A DNA stretch of 64,000 bases, taken from Vitellaria paradoxa (taxonomy: Eukaryota > Streptophyta > Magnoliopsida > Ericales > Sapotaceae). Where the stretch lies: contig CM034237.1 in NCBI GenBank assembly GCA_019916065.1, forward strand, positions 46,830,367 to 46,894,366, written 5' to 3'. Below, in pieces: positions 50,143 to 60,361 of this stretch. The translations under genes were made by a program, and so were the position numbers. A model generated the notes under the pieces. That model made no database searches. It had not been told where the DNA came from and saw nothing but the letters and a program-made list of their open reading frames with translations. Positions within the stretch are counted from its first letter, which is position 1; each line of letters begins with the position of its first letter.

Positions 50143-50805
50143 ATGACCTCAGGAGGAAACACTACCCCACCACCATCTCCACGGGCAGGAGACACTTCCA
50201 CTCCTGCCAAAACTAAAGGGAGTGCGTTGGTTATCCGGACTCCAGGTCTGGAGTCCGCCCGGAAAAGAAAAACGGAGGATCCTCAGGTATTGAAACGGAG
50301 AGAAGAGCTGATGGCTAAGGCCAGTGAAAAGCAGGCAGAACTGGAGGAGATTCTGCTGGAATTGAGTAAGGAAAAGGGAAAACCCCCTGCTAGCCATACC
50401 GCTGATTCTGGTCAATCCGACTCGGAATCTGATGAAGGTTACGATGCTCTTTACGAGGACCCCACTGATGAGGATGACGGGGACACCCATGAACAGAAGG
50501 AGGTGCGCTCTCGCTCGCGACGTGATGTCTCTCCTTCTAGGAAGGACTCGCGCCGTGCTAAACCGGTCGCAAAACGTGACGTGAGATCCGATGTTGACGC
50601 GCCCATCAAAGCGCATCACCAAAGGAATTCCTCAAAAAAGATGCTGGAGGCGTATTCAGAGGAGGCGGATAGCTCGGACCAAGAAGAGCTAACCTTAAAG
50701 CGTAAGAAAGCGGGAAAGGCAAGGATGGAAGACTGGGGGCAAGCAGAGGAATGGAGTGCTCAGGGCCAAAGCACACGAATGATGGCAAGAAAAGCCTTGG
50801 GGTGA
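50143..50805 (+). CDS. N-terminal part of retrotransposon gag, ended by an in-frame TGA
   Basis: 220 codons from ATG 50143 to TGA 50803..50805. The product is hydrophilic: a Pro/Thr-rich start, a charged coiled-coil-like segment (about residues 45-80), then an acidic and a Ser/Arg-rich region. It is in the same frame as the capsid and pol frame that follows, and no ATG occurs in that frame between the TGA and 50926. The TGA therefore looks like a point mutation (for example from CGA) within one long gag-pol frame, rather than a true gene end. Readthrough is an alternative, but the base after TGA is A, not the leaky C. Confidence 0.85.
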   Translation: MTSGGNTTPPPSPRAGDTSTPAKTKGSALVIRTPGLESARKRKTEDPQVLKRREELMAKASEKQAELEEILLELSKEKGKPPASHTADSGQSDSESDEGYDALYEDPTDEDDGDTHEQKEVRSRSRRDVSPSRKDSRRAKPVAKRDVRSDVDAPIKAHHQRNSSKKMLEAYSEEADSSDQEELTLKRKKAGKARMEDWGQAEEWSAQGQSTRMMARKALG

Positions 50806-53800
50806 ATCTCTGCCTCCCCATTCGTCGATGAAATAATTGATGCGGAGCCTCCGGAGAAATTCCAAACTCCGAGGCTTAATCTCTACGATGGGAGAACTGA
50901 CCCCCTGGCCCACTACCGTCATTACATGCAGGCCATGACGTTATGGAACAGTAACGACCACCTCATGTGCAAAGTATTCCCTTCTAGTTTGGGGGATACA
51001 GCGCTTCAGTGGTTCCATAAACTGCCCCCTGGCAGTATTCAGTGTTGGCAGCAACTGGCGGAGGAGTTCGTTACCCGGTTTCTGGCTAACACAAAACAGC
51101 CTAAAACCGCTGACGCTCTCCTCACAATGAAAAGAAAGTCCGGGGAATCATTGAGAGATTATTCCCGCCGTTACCTGGAGCTCTACAATGAGGTGGGAGA
51201 ATGCTCGGAGCAATTGACGGTCACCTCGTTCAAATTGGGGTTGCGGAAGGAGGATAGGCTGTGGCTCTCGTTGACCAAAAAGCCAGCAGCTAACATGTCC
51301 GATCTTATGTGCCGAATCGAGAAATACGCCAAGGTGGAGGACGAGACACAGCCGGCCGAGCAGAAAGAAAGGAGATCCCAGGGCCAGACAAGAGAGAAAA
51401 GACGGGGAGACGGCCGCCGATTCATTGACGAGGGGAAGTCAGTCTTCGAAGCGGTTAATACGGTGTTCAAAGAGCCAATCTTCAAGATCCTTCCCCAAAT
51501 AAAAAATAGGCCATACTTCAGATGGCCCGGAAAGCTGCCGGATTTCCCTGGAAAGGAGAATTCCAAAAACTACTGCGCGTATCATCAAGACAAGGGACAT
51601 CGCACCGGAGCCTGCCGATCGCTACGACATCATCTGGAGGAATTAGTGCGCAGAGGCCACCTTAAAGAGTTCGTCGATGAGGGCAGAACCAGAGAAACAA
51701 CCCCACAGGATAGAGAGCCAAGGAGGCAACGAGAAGAGACTGCCGAGGAGGAGGCAGCCGAAGAGGCACAACCCCCACCAAGGGCCAGGGCGCGCAGAGA
51801 TGTCCCGAGACCTGCAGTCATCCACGTGATTCATATGGAACGACGACCCCAGAGTGTCATCAATCATGCCCCTAATCCACCAAGCAAAGAAATTTTGGGT
51901 GTCGCGGGTCAGCCGAGCAAGCGCCCAAGGACAGCCCCCATGGAGGAAATCACTTTTCATGAAGACGAGCATCCTGGTGTTCAGCTGCCGCACAATGATG
52001 CCCTAGTGGTCACTCTGGGCATGTTTAATTCAGAAGTAAGGAGAATCCTGGTAGATGCAGGTAGCTCAACAGAGGTTATGTTCCTGAGCTTATTTAAGAA
52101 GCTCGGACTAACTGAAGAAGATTTGGAACCGGCAGAATGCCCACTCATAGGATTCAATTCTGCTCCTGTCTGGCCTCTGGGCAGAGTTGTCATTCCTGTC
52201 CGCGTGGGTCCGGTGGAGCAAGAGGTTGAGTTCACCGTTGTGGATTCCCCTTCTTCCTACAATGCTATAGTAGGGAGATCGTGGATTCACGCTCTGAAGG
52301 CGATCCCCTCAACCTACCACCAAGTGCTGAAGTTCCCCTATTGCGGGGAAGTGATTTCTATTTTGGGGGATCAGAATACCTCCCAAAAGTGTTTCTCTGC
52401 AGCTTTAAAGTCCAAAATGATCCCCGAACAAGTCCAACTGGCGGAACTACCCGAGGACACACCAAAGATCGATGATGTCGGTGGTGACCCGCAGATGAAA
52501 GCAACAGAGGGTTTGGAGAAATATCAAATTGGCCCGGTTGAGGATGATAAATTCTTCTTGATCGGCGCCAACCTGAGCGCCGAGGAAAAACTAGAGCTAA
52601 CGGAGATGCTTTTGAAGAATATCGGAACGTTCGCCTGGACTCCACACGAAATGCCAGGCATTTCCCCCGAAGTCATGACTCATAAGTTGAATGTGAATCC
52701 GGAGGTAAAGCCTGTGGTACAAAAAGCAAGGCGATCAGCTTTGCAACACGCAGAAGCTGTCATTGAGGAGGTCGGCCGACTGTTAGAGGCGGAGGCCATT
52801 CGGGAGGTCTCATACCCGGAGTGGTTAGCTAACACGGTCGTGGTCAAGAAGAAGAATGGGAAGTGGAGAGTTTGCGTAGACTACACAGACCTGAACAAGG
52901 CCTGCCCTAAGGATCCATTCCCTCTGCCAAAGATCGACCAACTCGTTGATTCTACTGCTGGATGTTCCAGGATGTCGTTCCTGGACGCCTATAGGGGATA
53001 TCACCAAATCCCTATGTTCGGCCCTGATGAGGAAAAAACTTCTTTCATAACCCCGCGAGGCATATACTGTTATAGAGTTATGCCATTCGGGCTGAAGAAC
53101 GCTGGAGCCACCTATCAACGGCTGGTTACAAAGATATTCAAAAAAGACCTCGGGCAGACGATGGAGGTCTACATTGATGATATGGTGGTAAAAAGCAAGG
53201 AGCCGAACACACACCTCCAACATCTCCAACATGTTTTCTCTACCCTTGACCGGTATGGGTTAAAATTAAATGCTGCCAAGTGTGCCTTCGGAGTTGGCTC
53301 GGGTAAATTTTTGGGCCACTTGGTGAGCAGAAGGGGAATTGAGGCTGATCCCGAGCAAATACGTGCCATCCAATCTGTTTCGCCCCCGCGCACAAAAAAG
53401 GAGGTACAGAAGCTCACTGGGATGGTGGCGGCACTCAACCGGTTTATTAGCAGATCATCCGACAAGTGCCGGCCATTCTTTAGGCTGCTCAAAGGGGCCA
53501 ATAAGATGCAATGGGATGCTGAGGCGGATGCGGCACTGGAAAAACTTAAAGAATACCTAACAACTGTCCCAATATTGTCAACACCGCAGCCGGGAGATAT
53601 TTTGCAGCTATATCTGGCAGTCTCAGAGCATGCAGTCAGTGCCGTCTTGCTGAGAGAGCAACAAGGGAAGCAGCATCCTATTTACTATGTGAGCAAAACA
53701 ATGCAAGGAGCAGAGATCAGATATCTGCCCCTAGAGAAGTTGACCCTGGCACTAATAATGGCATCCAGGAAGCTAGCCCATTATTTCCATGCACACACCA

Positions 53801-55764
53801 TTCAAGTTGTCACCGATCAGCCAATTGGCCATGTTTTAAAGAGGGCTGATGTATCGGGCCGACTAGCAAAGTGGGCAGTTTCCCTTGGCGCATTTGACAT
53901 AAAGTTCGTCCCAAGAACCGCGATAAAGGCTCAGGTCTTGGCCGATTTTGTAGCGGAATTTTCCACACTAGCCTATGGTCAGACAAAAGAAGTATGGCAT
54001 GTTGAAATAAAGTCTACCCCGGCCGAACATAATGATGCCGAACAAACTTGGCAAATCGAGGTTGATGGGTCTTCGACTAGAAAAGGAGGCGGCGTAGGCA
54101 TAGTTCTGACTACACCAGAAGGCGTCTCAATAGAATATGCAATAAAACTCGAGTTTGAAGTCACTAATAATGAGGCGGAGTATGAAGCTCTCCTGGCTGG
54201 ACTCGACATTGCTCGGCGCCTGATGGCAGATGATATCGTAGTAAGGACTGACTCTCAGTTGGTTGCTAACCAGCTAAAGGGTGAGTATGTGGCTAGAAGC
54301 GAAAAGATGGCAGAGTATCTAGAAGCAGCACAGAAGAGAATCGAAGGCTTCAATAAAGCTAGCGTGGAGCTCATTGGCAGGGATCATAACGCTCATGCCG
54401 ATGCACTTGCAACGCTAGCTGCCTCTTCTCGAATAAGGCTAACTGACCAGGTCTTTATGGAAGTCATAAAAAGGCCGAGCATAACGAAAGACGTTGAGGT
54501 AATGTGTGCTGACCCAGCCCCATCTTGGATGGATCCAATCATCGCTTACTTGAAGGACGGAACACTTCCCGAAGACAAAACAGAAATAAAAAAGCTAAGG
54601 ATAAAAGCCACCAGGTTTTGGCTCTCTCCCGACCAGAAGTTATACAAAAGGTCATTCACAGGCCCCTATCTCCTTTGTGTTCATCCCGATAAAGTGCAAG
54701 ACTTTCTTTACGAGCTTCATGAAGGTGTCTGTGGAGCACATACTGGGGGCAGATCACTGGCGCACCGAGCAATTAGTCAAGGGTATTGGTGGCCGAAGAT
54801 GGGATATGACGCTCAGGCCTATGTTCGGAAATGCAAGAAATGTCAGAAGTTCGCTCCCATTCCTCATCAACCGGCCCAGGAACTCAGCCCGCTTACCAGC
54901 CCTTGGCCGTTCGCTCAATGGGGACTTGATATTGTGGGGCCTCTGCCTTCCGCTTCGGGAAATAGAAAGTTCTTAGTGGTCGGCACCGACTACTTTACTA
55001 AGTGGGTGGAAGCAGAACCCCTAGCTCACATCAAAGATGCTGATACCATCCGATTTATTTGGAAGAACATCATTACCAGGTATGGCATCCCTAGGACACT
55101 TATTTCCGACAATGGGACGCAATTTGACAGTGCCCCGTTTAGGGAATATTGTTCTAGGTATGGAATCAAGAATGTTTACTCTACACCTGCTTACCCCCAA
55201 AGCAATGGTCAAGCTGAAGCTACAAACAAAGTCATTCTCAATGGGATTAAGAAAAGACTGGAAGCGGCAAAAGGAAGATGGGTGGATGAATTGCCATCAG
55301 TACTGTGGACCTACCGAACAACCCCTAGAAGATCAACCGGAGAATCTCCCTTCTCTCTGGCTTACGGTGTCGAAGCCGTCATACCCTTAGAAGTTGGCCT
55401 CCCGAGCATCAGAACTCTATCATTTGACAGAGGGGAGAATGATCAAGCTATGGGAATAAGCCTGGATCTAATTGATGAAAGAAGGGAATTGGCAGCACTA
55501 AGGTTAGCCAACTACCAGCAAGAGACAAGGAAGAAATTCAATAAAGAGGTCAGACGTAGAGAATTCCGTACTGGCGATTGGGTGCTGAGAAAATTGATGG
55601 GAAGCAGGAAAGATCAAACTGAAGGAAAGCTAGGAGCTAATTGGGAAGGACCATTCACCGTCTCTGAGGTGCTCGGCAATGGCGCCTACAAGTTAATTGA
55701 CATGGAGGGAAAGCCAATCAAAAGACCGTGGAATATAGCCCATCTAAAGTTGTACTATCATTAA
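50806..55764 (+). CDS. Retrotransposon gag-pol polyprotein (capsid, protease, RT, RNase H, second RNase H, integrase)
   Basis: The frame is open from the codon after the TGA to TAA 55762. The first ATG is at 50926 (1612 aa from there; positions below count from it). The capsid (retrotransposon gag domain) spans about the first 150 residues and begins upstream of that ATG. A CX2HX4HX4C knuckle is near residue 217. Protease has its DAGSS active site at 377. Reverse transcriptase has a catalytic Asp at 687 and YIDD at about 749. RNase H is at about 895-1010; its first Asp is replaced (LAVSEHAVSAVL). A second RNase H begins at VDGSST near 1046 and carries TDSQLV and HADALA. Integrase has a CKKC zinc motif and D1335, D1395, E1431 (D-59-D-35-E). 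There is no chromodomain. All catalytic residues of RT, the second RNase H and integrase appear intact. Confidence 0.95.
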   Translation: MSASPFVDEIIDAEPPEKFQTPRLNLYDGRTDPLAHYRHYMQAMTLWNSNDHLMCKVFPSSLGDTALQWFHKLPPGSIQCWQQLAEEFVTRFLANTKQPKTADALLTMKRKSGESLRDYSRRYLELYNEVGECSEQLTVTSFKLGLRKEDRLWLSLTKKPAANMSDLMCRIEKYAKVEDETQPAEQKERRSQGQTREKRRGDGRRFIDEGKSVFEAVNTVFKEPIFKILPQIKNRPYFRWPGKLPDFPGKENSKNYCAYHQDKGHRTGACRSLRHHLEELVRRGHLKEFVDEGRTRETTPQDREPRRQREETAEEEAAEEAQPPPRARARRDVPRPAVIHVIHMERRPQSVINHAPNPPSKEILGVAGQPSKRPRTAPMEEITFHEDEHPGVQLPHNDALVVTLGMFNSEVRRILVDAGSSTEVMFLSLFKKLGLTEEDLEPAECPLIGFNSAPVWPLGRVVIPVRVGPVEQEVEFTVVDSPSSYNAIVGRSWIHALKAIPSTYHQVLKFPYCGEVISILGDQNTSQKCFSAALKSKMIPEQVQLAELPEDTPKIDDVGGDPQMKATEGLEKYQIGPVEDDKFFLIGANLSAEEKLELTEMLLKNIGTFAWTPHEMPGISPEVMTHKLNVNPEVKPVVQKARRSALQHAEAVIEEVGRLLEAEAIREVSYPEWLANTVVVKKKNGKWRVCVDYTDLNKACPKDPFPLPKIDQLVDSTAGCSRMSFLDAYRGYHQIPMFGPDEEKTSFITPRGIYCYRVMPFGLKNAGATYQRLVTKIFKKDLGQTMEVYIDDMVVKSKEPNTHLQHLQHVFSTLDRYGLKLNAAKCAFGVGSGKFLGHLVSRRGIEADPEQIRAIQSVSPPRTKKEVQKLTGMVAALNRFISRSSDKCRPFFRLLKGANKMQWDAEADAALEKLKEYLTTVPILSTPQPGDILQLYLAVSEHAVSAVLLREQQGKQHPIYYVSKTMQGAEIRYLPLEKLTLALIMASRKLAHYFHAHTIQVVTDQPIGHVLKRADVSGRLAKWAVSLGAFDIKFVPRTAIKAQVLADFVAEFSTLAYGQTKEVWHVEIKSTPAEHNDAEQTWQIEVDGSSTRKGGGVGIVLTTPEGVSIEYAIKLEFEVTNNEAEYEALLAGLDIARRLMADDIVVRTDSQLVANQLKGEYVARSEKMAEYLEAAQKRIEGFNKASVELIGRDHNAHADALATLAASSRIRLTDQVFMEVIKRPSITKDVEVMCADPAPSWMDPIIAYLKDGTLPEDKTEIKKLRIKATRFWLSPDQKLYKRSFTGPYLLCVHPDKVQDFLYELHEGVCGAHTGGRSLAHRAISQGYWWPKMGYDAQAYVRKCKKCQKFAPIPHQPAQELSPLTSPWPFAQWGLDIVGPLPSASGNRKFLVVGTDYFTKWVEAEPLAHIKDADTIRFIWKNIITRYGIPRTLISDNGTQFDSAPFREYCSRYGIKNVYSTPAYPQSNGQAEATNKVILNGIKKRLEAAKGRWVDELPSVLWTYRTTPRRSTGESPFSLAYGVEAVIPLEVGLPSIRTLSFDRGENDQAMGISLDLIDERRELAALRLANYQQETRKKFNKEVRRREFRTGDWVLRKLMGSRKDQTEGKLGANWEGPFTVSEVLGNGAYKLIDMEGKPIKRPWNIAHLKLYYH

Positions 55765-57253
55765 TTTTTTCTTCACATTTGTTGACTAAAGACTTTGTAT
55801 GTATATTGAAAAGCAATCCTTTTTACAAAGCAAAAGCAAACTCAAAAGCTTGAAGATCACTTTCTGCTCAACAAAAAGACTCCACATCACTTTGGGTGGT
55901 GGCATAGAAAAAGTCAGGCTCGGCTTCCCGAGCATTGATACGAGAAGAACGCCCCATCTCCATCGATATTGACACAATCCTGGTTTGTTTATTGACCAGG
56001 AAATGCTCTTTAGACTGAGATTCAATTCCTCGGTCTTCTGAAAAGAATTATCAAAAGAAACCACGCTCGGCTTGCCCAGCGTTGGTACAATCCTGGTTTG
56101 TTTATTGACCAGAAAATGCTCTTTAGACTGAGATTCAATTCCTCGGTCTTCTGAAAAGAATTATCAAAAGAAACCACGCTCGGCTTGCCCAGCGTTGGTA
56201 CAATCTTGGTTTGTTTATTTACCAGGAAATGCTCTTTAGACTGAGATTCAATTCCTCGGTCTTCTGAAAAGAATTATCAAAAGAAACCACGCTCGGCTTG
56301 CCCAGCGTTGGTACAATCTTGGTTTGTTTATTGACCAGGAAATGCTCTCTAGACTGAGATTCAACTCCTCAGTCCCCTGAAAAGAATTATCAAAAGAAAT
56401 CCATGCTCGGTTTGCCGACCATTGGTACAAAGAGAACCCACATCATTTCTGATGGTGGCCCAATCTTGATTTATTCATCTACTAGAAACGATTTTTTCTA
56501 AAAAATCAAGATTCGATTCCTTGGTTTGTTAATTGGAAGCAAAAGAAGCATGTTCTAAAGAGCACAACGCCAGTATCAACATAATGGTACACATTTCGCG
56601 ATGCTCGGCATGAGACTAAAATCGAAGATTTGTCAGAAGATAGTTATCCCCGTTATTATGAGAAAGAGGACAGCCGAACTTATCGAGGTATGTGAGATTT
56701 ATTAAAGTTATGCCTCTTTAACAAGAACTTGAAGTTATTTTACGACAAGCAAATTACTACATGAGCTTGTTACCTCTGAAGGGTTTACTATTTAAAGTAT
56801 TTTTGCTAGAAGTTGTGGTTGCTCGGCAAAGTGGTACAAATGCAGACACCATACATACTTCAATATAAAGCATAAAATATACAAATGGAAAGACAGATTG
56901 TAAAAAGTGAACAATTCAAAAGCTTTCATTCAATGCCTTAGAGTACGGTTACAATACATTTTACATAACTGTTAATCAAAGAAGATATCCTAAATCTAAT
57001 ATGAGACATTAACATTTGTTGTAAGGGTTTGTAGCTATTTCGTGGGAAAAAACGTCAAGGTATTCCTCAGCTGCACTCCTTATTATTTCATCGGCTAGCC
57101 AGCTAAGGCATTCCCCAATCAACTCATCGGCAGTTCTAAAGAAACAAAGACAGAGAAAAATAAAACAAGATTAGAGAGGAGTCAAACTGCGTTCATTCAT
57201 TTGGAATTAAAAGTTCAATATTATTACATCAAAAAAAAAAAATACATATAGGC
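55765..57253. other. Non-coding region between pol and the antisense gene
   Basis: This is the internal 3' non-coding part of the retrotransposon, between two convergent genes (pol on plus, the antisense gene on minus). It contains the 113-bp tandem array (55974..56430) and AT-richer sequence that should include polyadenylation sites of the antisense transcript. No coding region. Confidence 0.7.
55974..56430 (+). repeat. Tandem array of 113-bp units within the retrotransposon
   Basis: Complete units at 56041..56153, 56154..56266 and 56267..56379, with partial units on both sides. Anchor motif AAAAGAATTATCAAAAGAAA recurs every 113 bases. Inner units differ at only a few bases. Flanking sequence on each side carries a more diverged form with an extra ~30-base segment (CCACATCA near 55881 and 56440), suggesting an older, longer unit from which the 113-bp form was amplified. 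Confidence 0.92.
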
Positions 57254-59854
57254 TCACTTCTCTCCTCCCTTAGTGGGATCTCTCTCCACTATTAGATCAA
57301 TCTGTTCAGGCGCCTGAGAGATGTCCTTCTGGGCACTGTCCACCTCAACCTCTCCCTCCTCAATTGTTTCTTCGGCAGTATGAATTGAGGGAGTTTGAGG
57401 TGGACGCTCAAAGCTGAACTGGGGAATTAGGCGTTCTGGATCAGGATAAGGGACCTCCTTGTATATGGGGTTGGTGGGATCAACGTTGTTCTTCTTCATT
57501 GCAGCCTCCCAACCCTCAAGAAAGAAGTCGTTGTGAGCATCCCTCATCTGATCCACGCAATCGTTAATCTGGGTTTCCACCTCAGCTTTGGCTTTGTCCT
57601 CGGCTTCTTGGAGGGCAGCTTCCTTCTCTGCCAGGGCTCGAGTCTTCAGTGCAAGTTCTGCCCGAAGTTTGACAAGCTCCTGCTTTGATCTCTCTTGCTC
57701 GGCCCTGGAAGCCTCCAACTCCTTGATAAGTAACTCCTGCCCAGTCTTCATGGCGGACAACTCAATCTCGGCCGTGGAAAGTTTGCCCTTGACCATTAAA
57801 AGCTCCTCGTCTTTATGATTTAGGATCTTATCCATTGACTGCACACGAGCTATGCTTCCAGCAACTTGGCCAAGGGCAGTGTTGAGTTGATGCTCAATCT
57901 CTTTATTTTCGTCCTGAAGCTGACTCCTCTCTTTTGCCAGAGCGTCATTGCTGGATTGGAGATTCTTATTCTCCTTCTCCAAGGACCTCACGCTTGATTT
58001 CAACTCCCTTATTTCTGTTTTATCCAGCTCGGCTCTGGTTTCGAATGTTCGGCTCCTGGCAATCAACTCCATTGTGTGGAGAGAAGTCTGCAGAAAGAAC
58101 AGAAAGTTAGGAAAAACTATAATAAGGAAAGGATTCACATAAAGGAATATTATAGTACTTACAGAGATGATGTTCTTCATCAGAGTTTTGTGGATCTCCT
58201 CCGTCCTATTCTTCCTCGTATTAAGAACGTCCCGAGGAGGGAGGATACCCTTGAGATACTCCTCGGCGTGGTTGAAGGCAGTGTCTTGGATAGTGAAGAG
58301 ACGGCCTTGAGGATGTTCGAGACTGGGAATGAGGATTTCTGGAATGAACGGAGGGGAGTCTCGAACCGGATTGGCCGGATATTCGATGGCTAGAGGCACG
58401 GGCCCAACGGGTTGAGCAGGTAACGGCTCGGAGGTTCTCGGTGGTGCGTCTTTCGTGGGTGGCACGACCTTGGGAGGTGCTGGCCCCCTCGCGGCGTCCT
58501 CCTTCGATAGCTTCGCCTGCTCGGCCGTTGGAGCCGCGTCCGTAGATTGTGTCCTGGCCCTCTTCTGCTCAGGAGGGCCAGATGGCCTCTTTTGAGCTGC
58601 CTCCTGCTCCTTCCCCTTCTCCATTTTGACCTTCGTTATTTGCTCGGCAGTAGAAGGAGCAGGGGCACTCCCCTCACCAGTCTTCCTCTTCCCAACGGCC
58701 TTTTGCTCGTCCGCCTTCTTCTTCTGGGCCTCTCCGGCCCTTTGCCCTTTTGCCTTAGCCATGGCGAGCTTCTTGTAATCGATCTTTGGGGCCATCACTT
58801 CTTCTTCTTCCCCTTCTGAATCTGAAAAGTAGTCGAAGGCAGGGGGTATCTCAACTTCTTCTTCTTCCTCTTCCTCTTCCTCCTCGTTTAAAAGAACAAA
58901 ATGTCGCTTCCTCGGCTGTTCAGAAGGCTCAGGAACTGCAGCTCGAGGGGTTTGAACTTGCTCGGCAACAAGTGGAATGGCGAATGGAGGGGGGCGAGTC
59001 CACCCTGGATGCCTTAAGGCGTAATAGTTCTCTTTCTCTTCAGCAGAAGCTCGAAACCACCACTGAAGACGCCTAATAGCCTCCGAAGTTGCGAAACCTT
59101 GAGGAGGGGCAATGAATGTCTGGTGAGAAGGGGTGAAGTTGAACAAAATCGGAACTGCTCTGGCAAAGGGATAGAGATCTGGACCCCCGAGGAATTTGAA
59201 CACCTCCTTCAAGTGGTCCTTGTCAGCACGAATGCCAGTAGCCCAGAACTTCTTTAGCTGAACACCTGCATAGATATTAAATCAAACAGTTAGTATGCTT
59301 AGAAATGAGGGTAAAGAAGAATAAGAACTGGTAGGATTTGAAATCAACCAACTTGGGCCCAAAGAAACCCGAGGGACGATTGAAAAACGATCTTCGTCTG
59401 GATCGTGTGTCCAGTGACCTGTGACGACGCACAGGTCACTTTCTGACTTAATCGTATCAGGCAGCATGTGGACCAAGGCCTTTTCTGGTCGGGATTTCAG
59501 GTACCACCTGTTCTCATCCTTCCTCACCTTCTGGATTGAGTAACAGTAAAGAAGATCGTACTCGGATATGTGGAATCCGTATCGCCTGTTTATTTCTATC
59601 ACCCCATTAACGATTCTATAAAAGTTATGGGTGAGGTTCCTAGGGCCAAGGTCCAGAATGCTCATCATAGAGCGAAGAAAGGGGTGCAAGGGGAACCTAA
59701 GGCCACCTTCGGTGATTGCCACTATGGGGAATTCCCCTGTTTCACGCTCGCCTTGTTCGGCGAGCCTAATACCTACGTTCTGAGGAATCTGGTATTTTTC
59801 CTTAAAAATCCTAACCTTTTCCTCAGAACTTAGCTTGTTCGCGAGTCTACCCAT
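57254..59854 (-). CDS. Antisense gene of the retrotransposon: 812-aa protein with plant-transposon domain and coiled coil, three exons
   Basis: My model is exon 1 59854-59353 (donor A|GTTGGT), exon 2 59265-58163 (acceptor TATGCAG, donor GTAAGT) and exon 3 58087-57254 (acceptor TTCTGCAG). Phases fit (1, then 0) and the frame is open for 812 residues. Residues about 1-235 contain a FPLHPFLRSMMSILDLGP-type segment and resemble the N-terminal domain known as 'putative gypsy type transposon' in plant proteins. The middle (about 240-470) is Pro/Lys/Glu-rich and disordered, with an acidic Glu run near 300 and basic nuclear-targeting-like stretches. Residues about 545-730 form a long coiled coil. The C terminus is acidic. 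No enzymatic motif is visible. Such extra antisense frames are known in Tat-lineage elements and their role is unknown. Introns imply expression as a spliced antisense mRNA. Confidence 0.88.
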
Positions 59855-60346
59855 AACGGAAAACTTAAAGAAAAAAGAGGATTAACTCACCGGAAATGAA
59901 GGATGACGGGAAGGGTGAAAGCTTGCGAAGACGAAAGTTCAGAGGAAAAGAAGCAAGAGAAATCTGTAAACTCAAATCGCAGAAAAGAGGTAAGAGAAGA
60001 TTAATCAGGTATATATGTATATGTGTATGTATCTCTGAGGGAAACCGAAGCGTTTCCAATGAAAAGGCAATGGGCGGTAAAAATGGCATTTATTACCGCC
60101 CCAATTTTCAAATTTCTGACCATTCACGTTTTAACACCTCGTATCTGGGAAACCGCGTAAGCGGCGCAGCAGATGAAAAGCTGAAAGGGCACTGCGCGTG
60201 TCGTCACGAGGAGAGAGAAAAGTCCAATCAGATTTGATACGCGTCAGGGACATACTAAACGACAAATTGCGTAGGAGAGTTGAAGGATCAGGGAGGTAAG
60301 GTTATTCTGCTCTGCTACTCTGCTCGAAAAATATCTTTTCTCGACC
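59855..60346 (-). promoter_or_regulatory. Putative promoter and leader of the antisense gene
   Basis: This lies between the antisense start codon and the polypurine tract. On the minus strand a TATATA box candidate (60010..60015) lies about 155 bases upstream of the ATG, leaving room for a leader of about 120 bases. No other coding sequence is visible, and the two overlapping plus-strand frames are not protein-like. Confidence 0.45.
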
Positions 60347-60361
60347 AGAGTGGGGGCAAAA
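60347..60361 (+). other. Polypurine tract
   Basis: AGAGTGGGGGCAAAA lies immediately before the 3' LTR. It is purine-rich except for single T and C interruptions and is correctly placed to prime plus-strand DNA synthesis. Confidence 0.88.

Noticed and set aside
50149..52290. Long minus-strand frames opposite gag and protease
   Set aside because: Shadows of the GC-richer coding strand; no domain and no splice structure, unlike the antisense gene at 57254..59854.
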